Source: Antennarius striatus (Eukaryota; Chordata; Actinopteri; Lophiiformes; Antennariidae). Taken from it: a stretch of 64,000 nucleotides of DNA. The notes beneath the pieces were generated by a model, which was given only the letters and a program-made list of their open reading frames with translations, was not told the origin of the DNA and searched no databases. Position numbers and translations under genes: made by a program. Shown here in pieces: positions 11,038 to 23,167 of this stretch. The stretch is taken from assembly GCF_040054535.1 (NCBI RefSeq), contig NC_090798.1:2608501-2672500 (forward strand). Reading direction: 5' to 3'. Within the stretch, counting starts at the first letter, position 1. Every line of letters starts with the position of its first letter.

Positions 11038-14000
11038 ATGAATGTGTTCAGGAGAGATAAAGGAGCAACTCCATCAGTCCCGCCTCGGCCCAGCAAAGAG
11101 GTACAGAGCGTGGCGTTAACGTTATTTTCTTTTTGTCTTATATGTTTTATTTTCCTGTTAACCGAAACTGTTATTCCTCTCCAGGAACTAGACCACCCCA
11201 TCACACACAGCATGAACACACAGGACGCAGCAACGGCCCCACAGGTTAAAATTTTTTAACTCTCACGTGCACAAACTTATTGTAGCCACGCTCCATTAGT
11301 TGTATTTTCTTACAGAAAAGCGAGTCCACGAGTGAGCTCAACCCAAAGGCGAAGGTGAGAACGCACTACGAGCCAATTCTTACAAAATCGGTTGTGTAAA
11401 AAATAAAAAAAAAGTCTGATCAGATATAAACAGTCGCAATGTGTGTTTTGTGTAAACATCAGAGGACGGGGGTGATGGGAGTGATGCAGAAGGTCAACCC
11501 GTTTAAATCCGCTTGGCAGGTAACAATAAGAAACGAGTCATAACGGTTTTGATCACTTAATGTGGACTCTAGTTTAAATAATTTTTATTCTCAGAACCCC
11601 CCTGCAGTCAGTAAAGCCCCCTCCTCAGAGTCACTGGAGCGGGGAACAGACTCCACGCAGGTGAGAACGCACATATCAGAACCAGAATCTGGATCTGGAC
11701 TCATAACCGCATCTTTGGGTTCCAGAACCCTGGTGGGCTGAAAGGGGTCATGCAGAAGGTGAACCCGTTCAAATCCACCTCCCAGGTAAACCCCAGCGCC
11801 CCAGAATGTCACCACGGTAACAGAAGGTTCTGTTTCAGTCGCTGCCACTCAGCTGTTTTTATCACATAGGCCTCCAAAGCGCCGTCAACCGAGTCCCTGG
11901 AACAGGGAAGTGCTTCAGATTCTAATCAGGTGGGTGGGAAATGATTTCCTCATTCAAAATCAATCTATCATAAAGAACAGTTCTGTTTCTGGGACACAAA
12001 TCAAAAACTGTTTCCTATTCCACACAAGTTTCTCACATAAGTCCATCTTTTCTGTTTAGAAACTTTGATCATTGGTATTTCTCCCTGTTTCCATGGTTAC
12101 AAGGTGATCAGATTCATTTTGATTGTGGGTTTTGTCTCAAATGAGGATTCAAATGAGTCTCAAAAACTGCTGACATGTCACAAAACTTCCCATTTCCTAA
12201 TTTTCGTGGACGGAATAAAGAATATTTGTTCAGTAGCGACAAATTTTGGCGTCATGAAAAGATTCAACGAATGAAAGGACGAGCGAGACTGACGAACAGA
12301 AGTTACAGAATTTGGAAAGCATTTGAAACACAAAAGTCAAAAACAGGAAGCAGATTAACTCGTACACCTGCCGTGACATAAATACTTAAATGCCCCCCCC
12401 CCCCAAAAAAAACAGCTTAAACATAGAGAAGTAATAAAAATATTCCTGCATGTCGACCATGATTGTGTTTCAGAACCCCGCCATGCTGAAAGGAGCCAGG
12501 CAGAAGGTGAACCCGTCCAAGTCGACCCCTCAGGTAACCAGGCCAGATTACAATCTACCGTAAATCCACATAAATCTAGTCATTTAAGGAAACAATATAT
12601 CAGATTTATTTTTTACTGCTGCATATTTTTCATGTAATTTTCATAGAGAAGTCAGAGAGATATATTGATGCTAAGAATACGAATTTATTACAGCCATGGA
12701 CAAGATAAGGTTGTTTTAATTTGACGTTCTGTGTTTAATATATAAGAACGATCCTCCAAACGATTCCGTGGCTCCACCTGAGACGGGAAGAGATCCACAA
12801 GGCAAACAGGTTGGCAAATCCTCCTCTGATGACCATCATCATCATCATCATCATCATCTGATCTCACAATGTCTGTATTATTTTAGAATCCAGGAATGAT
12901 TGCAGGAATGATGCAAAAAGTCAACCCCTTTAAATCCTCACAGCCAAAGGTAGCACATGTCCCAATAACGATGATATTAACTATCAGTTTGGAAGGAAAA
13001 AAACAATAATTTCAAGCACCATGCTGTTTATTATATTTATTTTTGTTGGCCTTACTTGTGTGTTTCCCAGGACACCCAGTCTCTGCAGAGTGACCTGTCC
13101 TCTAGCAGCGGGAGCTTGGCAGAAAATAACAACTTACCTGAGAAGCAGGTAGAACTTTGGGGAAAAAAAGTAGATCCTGAGTGTTAAGTAATATGAAATA
13201 TCTGGATCTTGTGTATTGGGATTATTGATTACACCAGGGACTATTCAGTGGCCTGGGGATTAAACTGAGGGCCCTGATCAGAGAGAGCAGCTTCTTTGTG
13301 TCTGTTATTATTCTTAATGCCACCACTAGATGGTGCTAGATCTGAGTATCTGTGACCTCTGCCAAGAATGTTGACCTGGTTGAGCTTGGATTGGTTGTTA
13401 GTTTGACAGTGTTCAATTGGATTCCATCTGGCATTAAATATGAGGCATTTTCCAATAGGAAAATTCAGGTTTTCTTGATTCAAAAATCTCATTTCTTCTA
13501 GCTGCAAAAACATAACAATGAAACTTCACTACCTTTGCTTTGCTACCTTTGGTTTAGTTGATTTCTTGTTCCACATCCTGAACATGATGTATATACACAG
13601 TTTTTGTGTGTGTTTATTCTGCCTCTGCTCCATCGATGTTGTGCATTCACGTGATTTCTGTGTTTGGTTCAGAACCCTGGGATGTTGAGAGGGATGATGC
13701 AGAAAGTAAACCCCTTTCGGTCTCAGACACAGGTACGGCGCCCCGTCTGAGGCCTCCCGGTCGTGTAGCTGCTTTTTTGTTGAATTCATTCGAATGTTGA
13801 ATGAGTGCGTTGTGTCGCTGTGATGCAGAAGCCAGAGGAGGAGCGTCAGACCGACCCGGTGTTTTCCACTGCACCTTCCTGCTTTGAGGCACAGGTGTGC
13901 TACTATTTGTTGGCGCTAGTGTGACTTCATGAATATTCTGGAATCTGTTTCCCATTTAATGAACTGTCTCTTTTTTTTATTTATTATTCAGGAACCCAAA

Positions 14001-17000
14001 ATCCACAGCGACCACTCCTCCAGCTCAGACAGTGTGGATGATAGTGAAATAATGAGACATGTAAGACAATTTATTTGCCCTTTTTTTTCATAGTTCCTAA
14101 AAATGAATTGGCACATTACTACTTTTGTCACATGCCTTAAATCAAAGTACAGTATTGTCCGCACCATAAGGCGTACCTAAAAGTCTTTAATTTTCTCATA
14201 AACTGACAGTGCGCCTAATAATCCAGTGCGCCTTATATATGAAAAAACATTTTAGAATACGTCTTTCATTGAAGGCGCGCCTTATAGTCCAGAAAATACT
14301 GTAAACATAGCGTGAAATCTGACTTGAGAATCATCTGGAAAGACTCGCAACAGTCAAATATTCTTATGGTACGTAATGTATATAATCTGTAAATTGAGTG
14401 CAGGATGTCTGATGCTTAACACCAGGTGTATTAATTAAATAGGACCTGTATTCTAACTCAATAACTCAGTAACTGCCTCCACCTTCCTGCAGTCTATTTG
14501 GTACGTGGACGCTGACGCCAGCAGCAAGGTGGAGGAACAACCAGCGGAGGCGCCGAAGAGACGTACCGGCGTATGTGAAGCAAAGATTTCCATCAAAATA
14601 CATTCACGTGAAATCAGTTTAACAGTGAAGCACTGAAAAGTTTTTAGAGTTCAATCCTGACGCTGAGCCGTTGTGAAGATGTAAGGGTGACGTTTGTTTC
14701 GTCTCCAGACCTTCAGAATAAGGAGGATTCTGCCCAGCGCGTTGTTTCGGTCTGGGACGAAGGTACCGCTGCACAGGAGTCACTTTACCACCCAAATGAG
14801 CTCCATTTATGTTTTTAAAGTCAAATGAAGGTGACTAATGTGAAATACCTGATTTTATTTATTACCTTCTTTTGTTCCCCAGGATGCAGCAGCAGCGGCA
14901 GCAGCTCCTGACCCTCCTCAGGTGAGTTTGTCTAACAGCTCTCAAACGTAGAGAATTTAATTTTAAACATTCCAAAAAAAAAGATTTTATATAGAAGAGG
15001 AACTAAAGTGAATGTTGCTGCTTTCTGGACAGATATTTGCTTATAAATTCTGAACCCACAACAAAATACAGGAAATAAATGCTGAATTTGAGGAGAAAAT
15101 GGCTCCAAGCTTGTGAACTGAACTGACAAATTTTCAAGTATGTTCAACGTAAAAATAAGTAGATTAAATAAAGTGCTGGTAAGTATCAACTGATTATTAA
15201 CTTGTAAAATCGACTGCTAATACTTTCAGGGATTAACTATTGATCGATCAATCATTACATTCTCTGGAAACTCCAGTAAATTCCAGAATGGAAAGATTTC
15301 ATTTACCGTTAGAAATAACCAGCCCAAACACTCCAAAAAAAAAAATCAATTTCAGAAGGTTTGAAAATTATTATTTGAAAATTATTATTATTATAGGGAC
15401 AAACCCTATTTTTGAGAAATGCAGGAGGGTGATTAACTTTGTGTCACGCGGGTGCATAATGACTGTAGTGGCATTGGGTTTTTGTGTAAATAAAGCTGCG
15501 TCAATAAAACAGACAGGCCAGTATTTTAATAAAAGGTTCGTGGTAAGATGATCGCTCAGAAACATATTTACTCTGTCAGCCTCAGTTTGGCTGCCTGGGG
15601 TTTTTTTTTTTTTTTTTTTCATTCTGAAAATAAGCCTCATTTTAATTTCTTGACCATCTGACAGGCTAAAGAACGTGAGCATAGAAATTCAGATTGTAGG
15701 CAGAATGTTAATGATTATATATAAAAAATAAGACATGACACACCTGTGTTTTCAGTGACAGAAATGTGTGATGTGCAAAATAAAACGTTTAAATGTTGTC
15801 TTTAGCGTTGAATTTTATATATGATCAACAGGGCAGAGTACTTGAATTAAAAATCCCAATTAATGTTAATATTAACATTTATTTCTTTTTTAAAATCCTG
15901 GTAAATAATCACTGTCCACCTTTTTTTGTTCAAGTTGTTTGCATCACAACTCAATACCGGTAGACCCTTTTAGTATTTTAGAATTCTCAACATTATAATC
16001 ATAATTACTCTAATTGGAAAATGTTCAATTGCTGTTTGCTGGAGGGAGAAAATATTACAATTTATATTTTTTTTATTCCCATGATAGCTCTGTTACAAAA
16101 GAAAAGACTCACTTTTGAAACAAGTAAAAACTTATCTTTTAACCAAACAACAATATATTAGTTTTTGTTTCCATGGCAACAGTGATGTTGACTTCAAAAT
16201 CAGTTTGAGTTCTTTTCCAGAGCAAAGGTGGAAACAATTTCTTTTACATGATGTGCTGTGATGGCGTAGCTGATTTAAATTTTATGTTAATTTTATGCAT
16301 TGTCATGGCAACAAATGTCCCTCGTGTGTCATATAAACAACCTAGTGGTGTGGAATTCTTCTGCTCTGCTACAGGAAGTGGTGGAGCTTCAGATGCTGCC
16401 ATTGGAGGACGTGCCGGTGCCCGGTGAGGGGGCAGAAGACCCGCTGGAGGTGAGGTTTATTTCAACAGATGGTGCTTTTTATGCTCCATTTAATGTACTA
16501 TTAATATGAAATGTTTGCTTCCAGGATGAGGACGGCCTTTTAGCCTGGTGGAGAACAGTAGACGGTACGGTTCTGCTTCACCTTCATAAAGTTCTGATGA
16601 TTTCTGATCCTATAGGAATTATTTTTTTCTCTTGCGTCTGATAGGCTGGCAGCAGTGGAATGAGTCGGTGCAGAATGATGAACCTGAAGAGTAAGATATA
16701 TTTTATCTTAAAATGTCAACCCTCTTGTCTGCATCTGGTTTCTACTCATTTCCACTTTCCTCCTCGCTTCCTTTTTCCAGCGTCATCGAAGACGCAGCCG
16801 ATCGCGTCTTCATGGCCGCCCGCCTCTTTGTCCGCTTCTTCAACCAATGCGGCGCCTCGCTCCAGAAACGCATCCTGGATTTGCTGGCCTTGGCTGACGC
16901 AGCCGACAACTTCCACAAGAAGACCGTCACGGCCAGCGTGGGCGGCGGCGTGGCCAGCGTGGCGGGGTCGATCACCACCATCACCGGACTCATCCTGGCG

Positions 17001-18272
17001 CCTTTCACGGCGGGAACGTCGCTCATCGTCACGGCGGTCGGTATCGGGATTGCCACGGCGGGCGGGGTGGCGTCGGCGTCGGCCAACATTACCGACACGG
17101 TGCATTCAAAGACGGACCGCAAGAAGGTGGAGAAGATGATCCAAGACTACGAAGACGAGATAAAGGACATCAGGGAGTGTCTGATCTTTTTGCAGGCGAG
17201 TGATGGACAGAAGTGTGTGTGAAGATGTACTGATCAATATGATTGTAGAGGTTTAGGGCTAAAATGTGGGTTTAAATCAACCTTTTTTTTTAAACATCGT
17301 GGAAAGCTTCGTTTTTAAAAAAAAAAATTAAAGTTGGAAAAAAAGCTGCATGACTTGAAACAGAAATCTAAATTAATATGAATATAAGTCTGGAATTTAT
17401 TCATTATTTCCCTTTGGAAAGTTTTGGAGTTAGTTTTTTGGAGTATTTCGGGTTCCATTGCTGCTTAAGAAAGTGAGGGAGAAAAAAAATTCATAATTCA
17501 TAAACTCCTGAATCAGGATCTACTCAGAAATTATTCTTTTAAAGAAGTTTAAATCTTTGGGACATATATATATATATATATAAATTATATTCCTGATCCC
17601 CAAACGAAACAAATAAAAAGAAAAACCAACTGAACAAACCCTTATAATAAGATCATTTCCCTTATAATAAGATTATTTCCCTTATAATAAGATTATTTCC
17701 CCTTATAATAAGATTATTTCCCTTGATAAGATTATTTCCCTTATTATAAGGTTATTTTCCTTATAAAATCTCCCTCTTCCTGACAGGAAGGGATGGACAT
17801 GCTTGAAGAATGGAACTTTGAGAAGTACGCCGAGAGCATCTCCAAGAAGCACCTCAACCAGAACGTCAAACATGTGATGAAGGAGGGCGGTCGTGCCGGG
17901 AAGGCGTTGGTGATCAACACGGAGACCCTGATCGGCACCATTCAGGTGCTGGGCGTGGCCGGAGGAGCTGCTAAAGCCGTCCAGGTGATGAGCATCACCA
18001 CGGGAGTGATGTCGGGACTCTTCCTGGCGCTCGACGTCTTTTTTCTGGCCAAAGATTCCATGGAACTCAAAAAAGGAGCAAAAACGGATTTTGCGGCTAA
18101 GATCCGGGAAGTTTGTAAAGACCTGCAGGACGGGTTGCTGGAACTGAACCGCATCAAGGAGGAACTCCAGAAAACCATGGACGGGGTGGAGGTGGAGGTA
18201 GACGAGGAGGAAGAGGACGTGGAGGTTTTGAAGTCTGAACTGAAGAAACTCATCGAGCTCGAAGAAGAATGA
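11038..18272 (+). CDS. APOL-like protein with five NPF-type exon repeats (gene B, complete)
   Basis: Twenty-two exons join in frame to 698 residues: 11038-11100, 11185-11244, 11316-11354, 11463-11519, 11595-11660, 11726-11785, 11870-11929, 12474-12533, 12747-12809, 12887-12949, 13071-13148, 13673-13732, 13829-13894, 13992-14060, 14493-14570, 14709-14762, 14883-14921, 16375-16449, 16525-16564, 16645-16690, 16781-17195, 17787-18272. The ATG lies one base inside its exon (acceptor CAG|G ATG), and the protein begins MNVFRRDKG. Exons at 11463, 11726, 12474, 12887 and 13673 repeat a G-x-MQKVNPFKS-like motif; the third reads NPS. They alternate with Ser/Glu-rich exons. The C-terminal half is an APOL-type domain with a Gly/Ala-rich hydrophobic hairpin (about 16930-17090) and an acidic tail. 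The last intron uses a GC donor (CAG|GCGAGT). NPF suggests EH-domain (endocytic recycling) partners, by inference. No signal peptide is seen. Confidence 0.85.
14148..14303. mobile_element. Second, diverged copy of the TACAGTATT MITE
   Basis: The element begins TACAGTATTGTCCGCAC and ends in AATACTGTA. It shares internal 'ctaaaag.ctttaattttctca' and 'gcgccttata' blocks with 6602-6811. It is about 156 bases, shorter than the first copy, and lies in an intron of gene B. Confidence 0.75.
17639..17766. repeat. 20-bp minisatellite in the last intron of gene B
   Basis: About six degenerate tandem copies of a 20-base unit (CCCTTATAATAAGATTATTT) are present. The array ends about 20 bases before the acceptor of the last exon and is preceded by a short (TA)n run near 17567-17583. 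It lies where the branch point and polypyrimidine tract are expected. Confidence 0.85.
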
Positions 18273-20216
18273 AGAAATAAGCCAAAGATTAACTTAATAA
18301 TTAATTATAGTTAAACCAACAGATTTTCTTTTATCTGAAGTTGAATCTCTAAATTATTACTACATAATTATGTGTATTCATAGCATTATATTTATTTTAA
18401 ATTGCAGTTTTAGCTCTTTTATAAACCTAGTTGTGATTGTGTTGAATCAATGCCTGTTTCTTTATTAAAAGATATTTCCTGCTCATGCATTTGTTGTTTT
18501 TGCATTCTGGTTCTACTCTTTTTGAGATTCGTGGGAACTTGATCACCAGCAGATATATAAGGAAATGACCTTAAGCGGAGCGTTACGATGCTGCGAATCA
18601 ACAAATTCTTTCAGGCACAGAAAAAACATGTACGTTGATGACTCCGTGTTTATACCTGGATGATAATTATACTTCATTCATTAAACTGCTTGAATGAACA
18701 AATCCTGATTTATGAAGGGTGTTTGATTGACTAAGATTTTTGTGGAAGCTCCAAAATGAAAATGCTTCAATCTGAGTTTCAGATTAATCATGTGGTCGAT
18801 TTAACTGCCGTTAATCTATAAAATGTCACAATAAATAAAATACATCCATTCATTACACTTTTCTAACTGTATCTGGTAAATATTTCTAACAAGTACGATA
18901 TTTTGTCGATTTGTTTCCTGGGTTTTTAAAATAGAGAGTATTGTTTGGTAACTTCCTTTTCGATAGTCCTGCCTCTTCTTCACGATCCAACCAATCACAG
19001 CTCCTGTTCAGCTGCCAAACGTCAACCCAACCGAAGCGATCGATCTAGATTTTGTTCCTGTCCACACTGAGGTGGTTTTTAGTGTTGACACATAAAAATA
19101 AACACCAAAGGTAAATTTCCCAACAAAAGAAGTTCCAGGAGTATAATCTATCTCATTAATTATGATGTCAGCATAATCCTATTCTGACATGGTTTTCAGC
19201 ATCGTTTGAAGTCTTCATACCATTTATTAAAAACTGCATTCATTACTTCAGTGCTGGAAGTATTCTACAATGCTTTAATACTTAATTTTACCTGACAAAC
19301 CTCCAGTATTGCAATAACTTCTCGGATGTCTCATTAAAATCTGATTTAAACTTTATTTTCTCTCCTGGATCTGACAGAACGTTACGTTTTAAAGGCCCTT
19401 TCCTCTTTAAAATTAAGAAATAATCATGTCCTTCTTTATCGGGGTGAACATTTGCCGCTTGACAAACAAGGAAGTTTGTTTTCATAAAAACCACAGAACA
19501 CAATCGGAATACTGAAGCTTATAGAAAAGCTGCCACCGACACTGACAAACCAGTTCTTAGTGATGCATCACTGATCCTGATGGCTGGTTTCACACACCAG
19601 ATCACGACAGGTGGATTATAAGGATCCACTTTTGCGACTTTCAGTGACACATGTTCAAATTCCCACATAAAATTCTAATTTTTTTTTTATAATGAGAATT
19701 TATTTCTTGTGAGAAATGACATTCAAACGCAACCAGGTAGAGGTTTTAGGCCTCACTGACTGATCAATAATCAGTGACCGTCTCATAGCAAGATTTCAAA
19801 TCTATATATCCTCATAGTATATATAGTATTAAATCAATAAGATGTAGAAGCTTGGTTTCATGTCATCACATTAATAAATGAATTGACAAGGAAACGTGCA
19901 GTCAGAGAGGAGGATGAGACAAAGGGGGTGTAATGTTACAGGACGCGGCGAGATTCATGTGTGTTTTCCATTAACCCCACCCTGTTAGACTCCACTCAAA
20001 TCAGGGATTTATTTGATTGTCTTTTTACTCTGATGACTTGATGTCTTCCTGCCTCCTGGTTTAAATAGTGACTCAGAGGAAACAGGTACCGCATCTTCAC
20101 CTGGAACCTGACTGGGATCGCATGTTTGACTGGGAGTCTCACCTGAGAATTAAAACTAAACAGGATCTTCATTCGGACAAACTAATTTTGATTTGCTGCC
20201 CTAAATTCAACCGGAA
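18273..20216. other. Intergenic: gene B 3' UTR and spacer, no gene seen
   Basis: This is AT-rich sequence without a convincing ORF on either strand. An ATTAAA at 18464-18469 may serve as the polyadenylation signal of gene B. A TATA-like TTAAATA at 20061-20067 lies about 150 bases upstream of the proposed ATG of the DOMON gene. I recognise nothing else here. Confidence 0.4.
20061..20067 (+). promoter_or_regulatory. TATA-like box of the DOMON gene
   Basis: TTAAATA lies in a non-repetitive segment about 150 bases before the proposed first-exon ATG (20217), leaving room for a start near 20090-20100 and a ~120-base leader. This is a position-based inference. Confidence 0.3.
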
Positions 20217-22477
20217 ATGAAACGAACATCAATAGGTAGGATAAAACACCATATATGATACATATTTATGTCTATTCATTAATTATTTCCTCTGCTCAGG
20301 ATATTATATGGTGCAGAAAATTGAGTAATGAGCTGCTGGACAAATAATATAAGTGGACGATTGCTTTTTAATATTATAATTTGAATAATAATAATACAAA
20401 CGTTATTCTTCTGTGATGTTGTCGGCTTCCTGCTCTCCACTGCTTCTAAATTTTACACGTAGCTGATCTGATACGATCTCGTAGATGAAATTTTCTGTTA
20501 TATTATACAAATACTTACTCTGCCTACTCTGCCTAGGAATGGACAACAAACTGGTCCTTGCTGTCCTGTTTGTGACGTTGTCTGGGTTATTTGTAAGCAC
20601 CACCTTTGGAATACAGAACTGCTCAGTTGTCAACGGGTCGATGGGATCCAATAACACCAGTGTAACCTGGCCAAATACGACCTGTCCAAATACGACCTTT
20701 CCAAATACCACCACGCGACATCCAACCTGGCGAAGTCCATTCCAGCCAAATACGACCTGCTCAAACATGACCTGTTCAAACATGACGTCATCAAATATGA
20801 CCTCTTCAAACATGACATCATCAAACATGACCTCTTCAAGCATGACGTCATCAAATACCACCTCTTCAAACATGACGTCATCAAATACGACCTCTTCAAA
20901 CATGACGTCATTGAATATGACCTCATCAAACATGTCATCATCGAATATGACCCAATCAAACATGACGTCTTCAAATGTGACCTCTTCAAACATGACATCG
21001 TCGAATATGACCTCATCAAACATGACATCATCAAATATGACCTCATCAAACATGACATCATCGAATATGACCTCTTCAAACATGACATCGTCAGATATGA
21101 CCTCGTCTAATACGCCCACGCCAAACACGACCATGACGCCAACAAGAACAACGTCAACAACTGTTCGGCCACTGACACCCAACTTCACAGTGGGAGCGCT
21201 GACCGTGAGTAATTCAGTAACTAACGGAAAGATCAGAAAGATTTATTGTTGGTAATAATAATAATGTGATCCAGTAACTTAGTGATTATTTGTTCCCTGG
21301 TTTTAATGACCCCAGCATTTGTTTACCACATGTTCTGTTTCTGCTATCCCTTGCAGGTCCCTATTGATAACACGATGTGTGGAGACACTCAGCTCTGTGG
21401 GTCGGAGCCTCCTGATTGCAGTCCTGCAACTTCAGACACGTGTAGCTTTATTGGCGTTCAGCAGCTGGAAGGTGGCGACACCTTCCTATTCGCCATCGCA
21501 GGACAACCGGACGACGCCCTCGGCCTCGTCATAGCGACTCCGGGACAAAATGTTTGTCAAGTTCTGACGTTTAGTTATTATTCACTAATTCACTAATTAC
21601 ATGTAGTTTCTACAGTTTCTTTGGGGATAAATCAACCGATTGTTCTTTTTTTTTTTACCACAGGGGGATTTGGCCTTTTTTTGCGTCTTTGTAGACGATG
21701 AGTTTATGTTCGTCACTGGTGTGGTGCTAAATAACAAAGTCACAATACAAGAGGTAAGATGTGCTGAGGAAGGATATATCTAGTAGAGATTAGTAGTAAT
21801 GTAGTAATCATTTATTCATAAACACAAATAATGTCAATTCAATACATATTAATCTGTCTGCTTTCCAGCTGAATGCCAACAATGTGATGGCCACATCCGG
21901 AGAAAACGGTATCCAGTGTCAGTTTGCTGCCTCTGTCCCACCGGCTCCAGCTAGAACCACAGCCGTAATGTTGTCGTTGGCCAGTGCAACTTTTGATAGC
22001 GGTAAGATATCGAAAGATAATCTAAAGAAACTCGCTGAGAGTTTCGAGGATTATCGCAGAAGACTGGTTTGGATTTTCCTACATGCTGAAAATGCATGGG
22101 TGATGTCATTTTGTGCTTATTCATCAGAAACTGGTTCCGTTGGAGGATTAACCACCCTGGTGCAGAGTCCCCCGGTGGACATTACAAATCCTACAGCCAC
22201 GTTTGCAAATGTGGCTGTTAATCCCAACACTACCCCCAGCACTACCCCCAGCACTACCCCCAACACTCCCTCCACCACGACCTCCAACTCTTCCTCCACA
22301 CCTTCTGGTTCCACCACATTCAAGCTGTCCCTGATGCCAGGTAAGCAAACAAAGACAATGATGCAGAAAAAAATAACCAAAAAGAGCCAGAAATGCACGT
22401 CTGTCTAACATCTAACGTATTTCTCTCCTCCAGTTCTACTGTTTGGTATGATCCCTCTGATTCTGACCAGACCATAA
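20217..22477 (+). CDS. Secreted/GPI-type DOMON-like (FRRS1-related) protein with N-glycan sequon array
   Basis: Seven exons give 453 residues: 20217-20235, 20537-21204, 21357-21551, 21664-21753, 21869-22001, 22128-22340, 22434-22477. Exon 1 (MKRTSI) joins in frame to MDNKLVLAVLFVTLSG, a good signal-peptide core; a start at 20539 is the alternative. A Thr/Ser/Asn-rich segment follows with about 30 N-x-S/T sequons, mostly as five-residue NMTSS units (20750-21110). Next is a cysteine-bearing domain (CGDTQLCGSEPPDC onward) resembling the DOMON region of fish ferric-chelate reductase 1-like proteins. A TP-rich stalk and a short hydrophobic end (VLLFGMIPLILTRP) suggest GPI attachment. No cytochrome b561 helices are present, so reductase activity is not expected. 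Its role is unknown; a heavily glycosylated surface protein is the best description. Confidence 0.75.
20750..21110 (+). repeat. Coding 15-bp VNTR (NMTSS units)
   Basis: Some 22-24 tandem 15-base units (consensus like atgacctcttcaaac, with atgacatcatcaaac variants) each encode N-M-T-S-S or a close variant, including NTT, NVT, NMS, SMT and DMT. The unit length is a multiple of three, so the reverse strand also stays open by chance. Confidence 0.9.
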
Positions 22478-22822
22478 AGGCATTGAGGTCTCCACAGGCC
22501 AACAACTTCCCCGGTAGTTTAGAAGGAGTTTTAATTCAACGTGCACAAAGCATGCATTTGAAACAATGTTTTATGAGTTGCTTAGTTGCAGGCAAATTTG
22601 TTGTCTCTCTGCTATTATTATTATTATTTCTTTAGTCTAAATGTACATATTTTTTGTATTTAATGTTTTCGCAATGAGGCTACCACTGGTTGATATTTCA
22701 TGTATGAACACATCCACATATTATGTGTGATATTATGTGTAGCCAGATATACCAAATATTGATGCAACAAATTTTTGCACATCCTGTGATGTAACAACTA
22801 TTTTTAATGTCTATTTTTTAGA

Positions 22823-22828
22823 AATAAA
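22823..22828 (+). terminator. Polyadenylation signal AATAAA of the DOMON gene
   Basis: AATAAA lies about 345 bases after the stop codon. Further AATAAA-like motifs occur near 22895-22910. No other gene ends nearby. Confidence 0.45.
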
Positions 22829-23167
22829 CTAAATTTTCACCATTTGTAGTTTTCCTGCAGATGTAGATCAGTCACATGGAAATTCATACCTTTCAATAAA
22901 ATTAAATAAAAAAATCAAGTTTAATTTAATGACCATTGATTTGGGTATGACGTTAAACGGCATCCAACCTGGAGAGTGATGGCTGCCCCCAAGTTCAATT
23001 GCTCATGACACACCATATGATGACAACGGCGGGTTGACAACCAACGACTCTTCGGGGTTATGGGATAGGCTAGAATCAAATGAAGTAAACAGGTTAAAAA
23101 ATTAATCAAAAATACAAAACTTACTTTATAGTTCTACCCATCCATCCCTCCATCCATCTATCTTGCG

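Noticed and set aside
20750-21110. Regularly repeated 15-base units that might look like a CRISPR array
   Set aside because: The units are contiguous without unique spacers, encode NMTSS in frame with a signal peptide, and the genome is eukaryotic.
20403-21188. Long reverse-strand ORF of D/V/M/F/E repeats opposite the sequon array
   Set aside because: It is the antisense of a coding repeat whose unit is a multiple of three, so the opposite strand stays open automatically. It lacks independent gene signals.
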